From positions 4,435 through 24,210 of the forward strand of contig PFAR01000012.1 in NCBI GenBank assembly GCA_002773655.1: DNA of 19,776 bases, read 5' to 3'. The position numbers and the translations under genes are program-made. Shown one piece after another: positions 8,029-13,654 of this stretch. This DNA is from Candidatus Falkowbacteria bacterium CG10_big_fil_rev_8_21_14_0_10_43_10 (lineage in GTDB: Bacteria > Patescibacteriota > Patescibacteriia > Patescibacteriales > XYC2-FULL-47-12). Each line of letters opens with the position of its first letter. Within the stretch, counting starts at the first letter, position 1. The notes below the pieces were generated by a model that saw only the letters and a program-made list of their open reading frames with translations, had not been told where the DNA came from and searched no databases.

Positions 8029-9014
8029 GATTAATGTATAGAGCAAAATTATGGTTGAGCATCGCCGGGCTGGTTACTTTAGCCGGCATAGTTTGCTTTG
8101 CCGTTTTTGGCTTAAAGCCCGGAATTGATTTTACCGGCGGCAGTTTATTGGAAATAAAATATAATGAGGCCGGCCGTCCGGCGGCGGCGGAAATCAGACA
8201 GCTGGCCGAGTCAACCGGCATCGGTTCGGTAAGCGTCCAGCTGGTTGATGAGGCGGGAGCGCAGCTGCGCTTTAAAGAGGCGAGCGAGGAACAGCATCAG
8301 GCGCTGTTGCAGGCCCTCAACAGTTCTGCGGCCGGCGAGGGCGGTAGCAATAGTAATGCCAGCGGCGTGAAAGTAGAGACCGAAGGCGGCGGCGATATCG
8401 GCTTGGTTGAAGTCGGCACGGCTGCCGATGAAAATATTGAAGAATTGCGTTTTGAAACTATCGGGCCGAGCATCGGGCAGGAGTTAAAAACAAAAGCGGT
8501 TTATGCTATTATTGTCTGCTTAATCGTCATTATCGCTTATATCACCTGGTCGTTCCGCCACGTTTCCAAACCGGTCGCCTCCTGGAAATACGGCGTTGCC
8601 TCTATTATTGCCTTATTTCATGACATTATGGTCGTAGTTGGCGTATTTGCCATTTTAGGGCATTATTGGGGAATAGAAATTGACTCGTCTTTCATCGCCG
8701 CGCTGTTAACGGTTTTAGGCTACAGCATTAACGATACCATTGTCGTGCTTGACCGCGTGCGGGAAAATTTGCCGCGCTCTAATGAAGATTTTGAGGGTAC
8801 GGTTAATACGAGCATAAATCAGACGCTGGCGCGCTCGGTTAATACGACTTTAACAACCGTGCTCGCTTTAATCGCTCTGCTTTTATTTGGCGGTGATACT
8901 GTCCGCTATTTTATGCTCGCTTTAACTATCGGCATAGCGAGTGGCGCTTACTCCTCTATTTTTATCGCCGCGCCTATTCTGGTAATCTGGGAGAAATGGC
9001 AGAGGAGAAATTAG
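8025..9014 (+). CDS. secF: Protein translocase subunit SecF
   Basis: A 329-residue SecF, partner of SecD. The N-terminal helix (about 8-28) is followed by GIDFTGGSLLEI (33-44), the family signature. Five helices follow from about 157, with GYSINDTIVVLDRVREN at 232-248. D237 and R270 match the conserved Asp/Arg pair of the SecF proton path (33 residues apart here, 34 in E. coli). Residues about 99-141 are a low-complexity, Ser/Gly/Asn/Glu-rich stretch in the first periplasmic domain that standard SecF lacks or has much shorter; the conserved GPSIGQEL follows at 147-154. The ATG overlaps the secD TGA in an ATGA, which implies translational coupling and equal output of the two subunits. The stop is TAG. 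Confidence 0.96.
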   Translation: MRLMYRAKLWLSIAGLVTLAGIVCFAVFGLKPGIDFTGGSLLEIKYNEAGRPAAAEIRQLAESTGIGSVSVQLVDEAGAQLRFKEASEEQHQALLQALNSSAAGEGGSNSNASGVKVETEGGGDIGLVEVGTAADENIEELRFETIGPSIGQELKTKAVYAIIVCLIVIIAYITWSFRHVSKPVASWKYGVASIIALFHDIMVVVGVFAILGHYWGIEIDSSFIAALLTVLGYSINDTIVVLDRVRENLPRSNEDFEGTVNTSINQTLARSVNTTLTTVLALIALLLFGGDTVRYFMLALTIGIASGAYSSIFIAAPILVIWEKWQRRN

Positions 9015-9015
9015 C

Positions 9016-9044
9016 TTGCGAAAAAGCGTATTTTTTGTTAGGAT
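9016..9044 (+). promoter_or_regulatory. Possible promoter for the 83-codon gene
   Basis: TTGCGA (9016-9021) and TAGGAT (9039-9044) are 17 bases apart, with TG one base before the -10 (9036-9037). Each hexamer matches four of six consensus bases. It starts right after the secF stop. Confidence 0.35.
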
Positions 9045-9085
9045 AAATTAATGTCGCCGCTCTTTATGGCAAAAATGCAACTTGT

Positions 9086-9091
9086 AGGAGG
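9086..9091 (+). promoter_or_regulatory. Consensus Shine-Dalgarno deciding a GTG start
   Basis: AGGAGG is six bases before GTG 9098. It is the strongest ribosome binding site in the window, where most genes have none recognisable, and it picks the GTG over the out-of-frame ATG at 9051. Confidence 0.7.
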
Positions 9092-9097
9092 AAAAAA

Positions 9098-9349
9098 GTG
9101 GTTCAGCAAAGCACAAGTAATCTGTCGGGTTTTTCTCGCTATGTTGCTTCGCTTCGCTCTCAGGATAAAAAGGTCGAAGATAAAATTGCCGATTTTTTAA
9201 AGGAACATCCGGAGAGCGCAATCGCATTGGCGGAAACAGCAAATGAATGCGAAGGGGGAGGAAAACGTCATCCTTGCCAATACCATGGGTATCCGCATGC
9301 TTTAACGGATGAACAATTGCTGAAAGAGGAAAGGCTCGTTAGCGTCTAA
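9098..9349 (+). CDS. Small hypothetical protein, strong RBS, GTG start
   Basis: An 83-residue soluble protein with no family I recognise. The N-terminal third is Ser-rich (QQSTSNLSGFSRYVASLRS). The middle is a charged helix (KKVEDKIADFLKEHPESAIALAETANE). The C-terminal part has a Cys/His-containing turn (CEGGGKRHPCQYHGYPH, about residues 51-67), which could bind a metal but has too few ligands to name a fold. The evidence that it is real is signal context: a consensus Shine-Dalgarno six bases before the GTG, a possible promoter after secF, and a strong terminator whose stem begins in the last two codons. It stands alone between secF and the convergent fmt gene. Confidence 0.6.
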   Translation: MVQQSTSNLSGFSRYVASLRSQDKKVEDKIADFLKEHPESAIALAETANECEGGGKRHPCQYHGYPHALTDEQLLKEERLVSV

Positions 9350-9367
9350 ACAAGAGACGCTTTTTTT
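9341..9367 (+). terminator. Intrinsic terminator overlapping a stop codon
   Basis: AGCGTCT (9341-9347) pairs perfectly with AGACGCT (9355-9361) around a seven-base loop, followed by seven T to 9367. The stop TAA of the 83-codon gene (9347-9349) starts inside the left arm. Confidence 0.9.
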
Positions 9368-9382
9368 ATTATAAAAATTTTA

Positions 9383-9483
9383 TCCAGCACCGTGCCCGAA
9401 TACCCTGCGGTCTCTGCCGCAGGGATGAAAGGCTATCATCATTCTTGCCGCAGGGTTTAATACCCTGCGGTCAAGGTGCTGGA
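9383..9483. repeat. Palindromic repeat family A, copy 1
   Basis: A 101-bp element with 9-bp terminal inverted repeats TCCAGCACC (9383-9391) and GGTGCTGGA (9475-9483). Inside are two hairpins built from one 8-mer: CCCTGCGG 9403-9410 with CCGCAGGG 9417-9424 (six-base loop), and CCGCAGGG 9448-9455 with CCCTGCGG 9463-9470 (seven-base loop). It fills the gap between the terminator at 9341-9367 and the fmt stop codon (one base away), where convergent transcripts meet. Copy 2 is inverted with two differences; copy 3 is direct with one difference over 88 bases. Confidence 0.95.
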
Positions 9484-9484
9484 T

Positions 9485-10612
9485 TTATTGCAAAATAGAG
9501 TTGATAATATCCCGATGGCCGGCCAGGAATTCCTTGCCGGTCATTTTTTTTCCTCCCGCGAGCTGCAGCTCGTTAATTATTAGAGCGTTATCGCCGCATT
9601 GTACGGCGAGCTGGTTGTCACACAAAAAAGATTTACCAATCTGGTGATTTTTTTCTTTTAAGTTAATTTGGGTTTTAAAACCCAAATTAACTTTAATAAT
9701 CTTTAAAGTTTTTCCGTTCCATGCCGTATGCGCTCCCGGCCAGGGATAATAAGCCCTAATTAATCTTTCAATTTCCTCCGCCGGTTTAGCCCAGTCAATT
9801 TTGCCGCTTTCCCGCGTTAATTTAGGCGCGTAAGTCGCCTCTTTTTCATCCTGCGGTTTTGGCTTTAATTTTTTTTCAAGATAAGACGGAATATATTTAA
9901 CAGCGATTTTTGCGCTTAACTGCGCCAGCTTATCGTGCAAACTTTCCCCAGTTTCTAAATTATTGCCATTCTTACTTTTATTGTCATCCCGAGCGAATCC
10001 GCCAGCTGGCGGAGAAGTCGAGGGATATATGTTAGTTATATTCCTCCGCTCACTCCCTCTGGTCGTTCGGTCGGAATGACAAGCATTGCTGCGCTCGGGA
10101 TGACAGTATTGAATAATTTTAATTTTTTCTTGCGCGATAACCGGTCCGGTATCCATTTCCTTGTCCATTTTCATCAGTGTAACCCCGGTTATTTTTTCGC
10201 CATCGGCGATCGCCGTCTGGATAGGGGAAGCGCCGCGATATTTTGGAAGCAGGGAAGCATGTAGATTAAGGCAGCCGTATTTGGGAATTTGTAAAATTGT
10301 TTCCGGCAGAATTTGCCCATAGGCGATGGTAACGATGGTGTCGGGATTTAGTTTGCGTAATTCATCATAGAGACGAAGTATCGCCTCGTCTCTGCCGGTT
10401 AATTTTGTCGGCTGTAAAACAGGAATGCCATGTTTTTTCGCCACGGTTTTTACCGGCGGCGGCGTCATAATCTGTTTCCGCCCCGCCTTCGCGTCCGGCG
10501 CGGTAATAACGGCGGCAACATTAAAACGCTCATCCGCGATGAGCGCCTGCAGGGTGGGCACGGAAAAATCAGGCGTGCCGATGAAGATTATGTTATGTTT
10601 TACATTTTTCAT
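9485..10612 (-). CDS. fmt: Methionyl-tRNA formyltransferase with repeat-encoded insertion
   Basis: A 375-residue Fmt, which puts the formyl group on initiator Met-tRNA. The N-terminal domain shows FIGTPDFSVPTL (10-21) and the catalytic set NLHASLLPKYRG with N116 and H118, plus MDKEMDTGPV with D154. These match Asn106/His108/Asp144 of the E. coli enzyme. GKIDWAKPAEEIERLIRA and YYPWPGAHT (about 270-297) lead into the C-terminal domain. The protein is about 60 residues longer than E. coli Fmt. Most of the excess is residues about 168-215 (starting QYCHPERSNACHSDR), which is palindromic repeat B read in frame between the GPVIAQEKIKI strand and the ETGESLHDKLA helix. Outside this the domains are continuous, so the gene is probably functional. 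It starts 19 bases after the DedA-fusion stop and is likely co-transcribed. def is two genes upstream. Confidence 0.95.
   Translation of the reverse strand: MKNVKHNIIFIGTPDFSVPTLQALIADERFNVAAVITAPDAKAGRKQIMTPPPVKTVAKKHGIPVLQPTKLTGRDEAILRLYDELRKLNPDTIVTIAYGQILPETILQIPKYGCLNLHASLLPKYRGASPIQTAIADGEKITGVTLMKMDKEMDTGPVIAQEKIKIIQYCHPERSNACHSDRTTRGSERRNITNIYPSTSPPAGGFARDDNKSKNGNNLETGESLHDKLAQLSAKIAVKYIPSYLEKKLKPKPQDEKEATYAPKLTRESGKIDWAKPAEEIERLIRAYYPWPGAHTAWNGKTLKIIKVNLGFKTQINLKEKNHQIGKSFLCDNQLAVQCGDNALIINELQLAGGKKMTGKEFLAGHRDIINSILQ
9982..10105. repeat. Palindromic repeat family B, copy 1, inside fmt
   Basis: A 124-bp element with perfect 14-bp terminal inverted repeats TGTCATCCCGAGCG (9982-9995) and CGCTCGGGATGACA (10092-10105). 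It holds a 14-bp perfect palindrome CCGCCAGCTGGCGG at 9999-10012 (16 bp with flanking T and A). It lies wholly inside fmt; the right end coincides with codon 170. It shares a 37-base identical right end and the central GTTAGTTATATTCCTCCG with copy 2. Confidence 0.95.
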
Positions 10613-10631
10613 TTTATGATATTTTGATTTA

Positions 10632-12740
10632 TTATTTTATGGCGGAAATCAGATACATTTTCCCATCGGTAAAAAATAAGTCGCCTGAAAAATTGCTTCC
10701 CAGCTTTGGATCGACAAGCTGCCGCTTTTCAGCATTCGCTATCATCCCCGTTTTTTGGAGGTCGTTATATAAAAATTCCCGCTCGGTATCTATGCCCGGA
10801 TCAATCCGGTGCGTCACTCCCCATTTAATGCTGCTGTCAAAACTAGCCGCTCCGACATAAATTATACCACCATTTTCCGTAAGGTAGCTTGTCTTCCAAA
10901 ATCGCGCGTGGTGCCTGGCGCGGACGTTATTGGATTCAGCCGCTTTTTCAAAGCCGAAGTCGTGCACGCCGGCGTTCCAGAAATCCGGCGTCATGGGAGC
11001 TTTGGAGTATGGCCTTTTCCATAAAGCGTCCTTCGCCAATTCAACAAGGTCGGAAATGCCCGCGCTGTCAGCCAGCGACCAGCCGGCTTGTTGGAATAAT
11101 TCAATCAGCCGCTGGTCGTTTTCAGCGATAATAATAAAGCTTAGCGGCTCTTGTTTATTGCCTAATAATGTTTCCGTGTATTTTAATTGGTCGCTGGAAA
11201 ATATTGCCGCCGGATCGCTTATAATAATCTGTTTTTCCTCAGGAAGTATTGAAGCGGGTATTTTGTAGTTAAGGGCGAAGATTACATACAGGCCGATAGA
11301 AATAAAAATTAAGCCGCCGGTCGCGGCGTGTTTCTTTATGACCGGGCCAACCGCGGCATTTGCCGGCTTATTGTATGAAAAATACTCGGACAGGCTGATG
11401 GCGATAATCAGCCAGATTGCGCCTGCCAAATATCCGCCCCAGACATCGCTGGCGTAATGGACTCCCAAATACAGCCGGCTGAAGCCGATTAGTATTATGA
11501 GAATGAAACCGGCAAAAAAAGCGTTTATTTTTATATTCCACTGCTTCGCGTTTCTTATCAAAAAGTAGGTGAGAAAGCCGTAGAAAGCGACCGCTATCGT
11601 GGCATGTCCGCTGGGAAAAGAAAAATAATTTTCCGGGTAGACAGCAATGTCCGGCCGGACCCGGTGGAAAACTAACTTTCCAATAGAGGTAAAAATTTCA
11701 CTGCCGGCGATGCTTAACAAGAGCGGAGAGATGTAAAGCCGTTTTTTCCAGAGCCATAAAATAAGAACGGCGGCGGCTGTGAAAATCATTATAATCTGCC
11801 ACTTGCCAAGCAATGTGACCCAAAAGAAAAATTTTGTGAGTCCGGCGCTTCTGAAAATCGCAAGCAGATTGGCCACCCGGATATCGGCGGAAACAATAAT
11901 GTCGGAATTTATAATATCTTCAATAATTCCCCCAAACAGGGAAAGGGCGTAGATCAGGGTCAGGGAAAGCAGGGTAAGCGGCAGGCCGTAAAATTCATTC
12001 CGGTCCAGCCGCCTGCGCGTAAACCGAAAAAAAGCCTTATGCTTGCCGGCAAATTTTTTAACCTCGGGATTTTCAGTTACGGCCCGCTTTACGGACAGCC
12101 AGAGAGAATATAAGAAAGAAAAAAATTGCCTCCCTTTTTTAATGAAAACAATTTTTAGGATATAAAATATGGCGAAGACAGCGAGCAGAACCGTTAAAAA
12201 TAATCCTGCGCGCGTCAGCCATGTTTTAGCGATATCAAGGGATTGGGCGAAAAAAAATCCGGGCAGAATCCAGGCCAGGCTCCAGCCGATCGCCCCCAAA
12301 ACATTCCACACCATAAAAGGAGCCCTTTTCATATTTAGAGTTCCCGCTATCAGAGGAATTATCTCTTTTATGCTGGGGACGAAGCGGCCGAAAAAAACGC
12401 TTTTTGCCCCGTGATTATTAAAAAAATCTTCAGCTTTTTTAATATGATGCGGCTTTACGAACCAGAATCCTTTGGCGATAATTTTCGTTCCGTATTTTTT
12501 CCCTACGTAGTAATTTATATTGTCGCCGATAATCGCGCCGATGATGGCGAACCAAAATAAATCCCCTAAGTCAAAATACCCCCTGCCAGCCAAGGCTCCC
12601 ATGAATAAAACAATAGTCGAGCCCGGTATAATCCATCCGACCCCCAACACTGTTTCCAGCATAGCCGCGAAAAAAGCTATCCAATAGCCTATTATATGGA
12701 AATGCTCAATCGCCGGTAAAAGTAATGATATAAAATGCAT
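10632..12740 (-). CDS. DedA-PAP2 phosphatase-LssY_C three-domain membrane fusion
   Basis: A 702-residue membrane protein with three recognisable parts. Residues about 10-200 are a DedA/SNARE-associated domain (GVGWIIPGSTIVL 33-45, FFGRFVPSIKEIIPLIAG 116-133), a family linked to lipid-carrier flipping. Residues about 255-450 are a PAP2 phosphatase with all three catalytic motifs: KLVFHRVRP (355-363), PSGH (376-379) and SRLYLGVHYASD (421-432). Residues about 500-700 resemble the LssY C-terminal domain (APMTPDFWNAG 581-591, RARHHARFWK 607-616, VGAASFD 629-635, THRIDPGIDTERE 643-655). The combination suggests recycling of polyprenyl pyrophosphate or another lipid phosphate at the membrane. The second DedA arginine region has K125 where Arg is usual. 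It sits between def and fmt, with which it has no evident functional link. Confidence 0.88.
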   Translation of the reverse strand: MHFISLLLPAIEHFHIIGYWIAFFAAMLETVLGVGWIIPGSTIVLFMGALAGRGYFDLGDLFWFAIIGAIIGDNINYYVGKKYGTKIIAKGFWFVKPHHIKKAEDFFNNHGAKSVFFGRFVPSIKEIIPLIAGTLNMKRAPFMVWNVLGAIGWSLAWILPGFFFAQSLDIAKTWLTRAGLFLTVLLAVFAIFYILKIVFIKKGRQFFSFLYSLWLSVKRAVTENPEVKKFAGKHKAFFRFTRRRLDRNEFYGLPLTLLSLTLIYALSLFGGIIEDIINSDIIVSADIRVANLLAIFRSAGLTKFFFWVTLLGKWQIIMIFTAAAVLILWLWKKRLYISPLLLSIAGSEIFTSIGKLVFHRVRPDIAVYPENYFSFPSGHATIAVAFYGFLTYFLIRNAKQWNIKINAFFAGFILIILIGFSRLYLGVHYASDVWGGYLAGAIWLIIAISLSEYFSYNKPANAAVGPVIKKHAATGGLIFISIGLYVIFALNYKIPASILPEEKQIIISDPAAIFSSDQLKYTETLLGNKQEPLSFIIIAENDQRLIELFQQAGWSLADSAGISDLVELAKDALWKRPYSKAPMTPDFWNAGVHDFGFEKAAESNNVRARHHARFWKTSYLTENGGIIYVGAASFDSSIKWGVTHRIDPGIDTEREFLYNDLQKTGMIANAEKRQLVDPKLGSNFSGDLFFTDGKMYLISAIK

Positions 12741-12883
12741 ATTTCATAGCTAAGCGTTGCAAACTTATTAATTTTTATAACACTATTTCGTCTAAATCCT
12801 TTCGATATCAATGCCTCAAAAAAAATCAGTAACTCGCCCTGTTGCGATTTAGTCAATGTAGTTGTCGGTATTATTTTTTCCAT
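12692..12883 (-). CDS. Possible 63-codon ORF overlapping the DedA-fusion start
   Basis: An ATG at 12883 opens a 63-codon frame starting MEKIIPTTTLTKSQQGELLIFF and ending 49 bases inside the DedA-fusion gene. A GAGAGGG stretch lies about 11 bases before the ATG, too far for a good ribosome binding site. The first 30 residues look like a plausible soluble helix; the last 25 (rich in Y, I, F and R) look like chance coding. An eight-T run interrupts the frame at codons 20-22. It may be a decayed gene, a leader peptide, or spurious. No family is recognised. Confidence 0.2.
   Translation of the reverse strand: MEKIIPTTTLTKSQQGELLIFFEALISKGFRRNSVIKINKFATLSYEICILYHYFYRRLSISI
12774..12782 (-). promoter_or_regulatory. 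Possible extended -10 for the DedA-fusion gene
   Basis: On the minus strand TGTTATAAA (TGn plus a five-of-six -10) lies 33 bases before the ATG at 12740. No good -35 is found. It is the only promoter-like site in the roughly 200-base gap after def. Confidence 0.35.
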
Positions 12884-12938
12884 TATTTTTTTACCCTCTC
12901 TGCAAGTCCTGCTTTTTTCCGCCCAAAGCCTCCGCAAC

Positions 12939-13388
12939 TTAGCGGGCAGGCAGATAATCAATAAAAAGCACGCCGTTTAAATGGTCTATTTCATGCTGGA
13001 TAACCCGCGCCAGCAGGCCTTCGGCTTTTATTCCCCGCTTTTTATTTTTAGCGTCGCAATAGACCGCTCGTATTTTTTTATGCCTTTTTACGTTTCCATT
13101 AACGCCGGGAAGAGAAAGGCAGCCCTCTTCGCCTAATTCTTTGCGCCATGATTTCCGGGTTATTTTCGGATTAACCATGGCAATCGGGCCGTCTTTAGTA
13201 TTAATAACTATCAGGCGAATGTTCTTGCCGACCTGCGGGGCGGCGAGCCCCACGCCGTCAAACTCCAGCATGGTTTTCTCCATATCTAAAATAAGCCGCC
13301 TGGTTTTTTCATCAGCCTTTTCTATTTTAGCGGATTTTTTTCTTAGGATTGGATTTGGGTGGGTTATTATAATAAGTAGTTTAGGCAT
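12939..13388 (-). CDS. def: Peptide deformylase
   Basis: A 149-residue deformylase, which removes the N-terminal formyl group from nascent proteins. All three family motifs are present: GVGLAAPQ (45-52), EEGCLSLPG (87-95, metal ligand C90) and QHEIDHLNG (131-139, ligands H132 and H136, catalytic E133). The chosen start is the ATG at 13388, which gives the standard MPKLLIIITHPNPILRKKS N-terminus. The frame stays open another 99 codons upstream, but that stretch is repeats B and A and then the antisense of nothing conserved, so it is not taken as protein. No ribosome binding site is visible, and the leader is repeat B ending 11 bases before the ATG. Transcription probably reads through from priA or starts within the repeats. 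It lies in one minus-strand cluster with fmt. Confidence 0.95.
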   Translation of the reverse strand: MPKLLIIITHPNPILRKKSAKIEKADEKTRRLILDMEKTMLEFDGVGLAAPQVGKNIRLIVINTKDGPIAMVNPKITRKSWRKELGEEGCLSLPGVNGNVKRHKKIRAVYCDAKNKKRGIKAEGLLARVIQHEIDHLNGVLFIDYLPAR

Positions 13389-13399
13389 AGTTATTTTTT

Positions 13400-13527
13400 T
13401 GTCATCCCGACTGGAGTCCCGATGCAATCGGAACGAAACGGGGGGATATACGTTAGTTATATTCCTCCGTTCTCCGCAAGCTGGCGGATCGGTCGGAATG
13501 ACAAGCATTGCTGCGCTCGGGATGACA
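13400..13527. repeat. Palindromic repeat family B, copy 2, in the def leader
   Basis: A 128-bp element with 11-bp terminal inverted repeats TGTCATCCCGA (13400-13410) and TCGGGATGACA at its right end. It has the same orientation as copy 1. The right 37 bases and the centre are shared with copy 1, but the CCGC-AGCTGGCGG palindrome is on the right side here (13474-13487), not the left. The left half instead holds a small CCGAT/ATCGG hairpin, so the element is modular. It fills most of the priA-def gap together with repeat A copy 2. Confidence 0.92.
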
Positions 13528-13532
13528 ATAAA

Positions 13533-13633
13533 TCCAGCACCTTGACCGCAGGGTATTAAACCCTGCGGCAAGAATGATGATAGCCCTTCATCCCTGCGGC
13601 AGAGACCGCATGGTATTCGGGCACGGTGCTGGA
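13533..13633. repeat. Palindromic repeat family A, copy 2 (inverted)
   Basis: The 101-bp element in reverse orientation relative to copy 1, with both 9-bp ends intact (13533-13541 and 13625-13633). It has two differences from copy 1, one of which breaks an 8-mer hairpin arm. The 12-mer GGATGACAATAA flanks it on both sides (13520-13531 and 13643-13654). It lies 21 bases after the priA stop, six bases from repeat B copy 2. Confidence 0.95.
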
Positions 13634-13654
13634 TAAAAGTAAGGATGACAATAA

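Noticed and set aside
9014..9034. Terminator after secF (GCTT/AAGC then T run)
   Set aside because: The stem is only four pairs, too weak to call.
9383..13633. Insertion sequence or transposon ends
   Set aside because: Terminal inverted repeats are present, but the enclosed genes are housekeeping and no transposase is seen; treated as small non-autonomous repeats.
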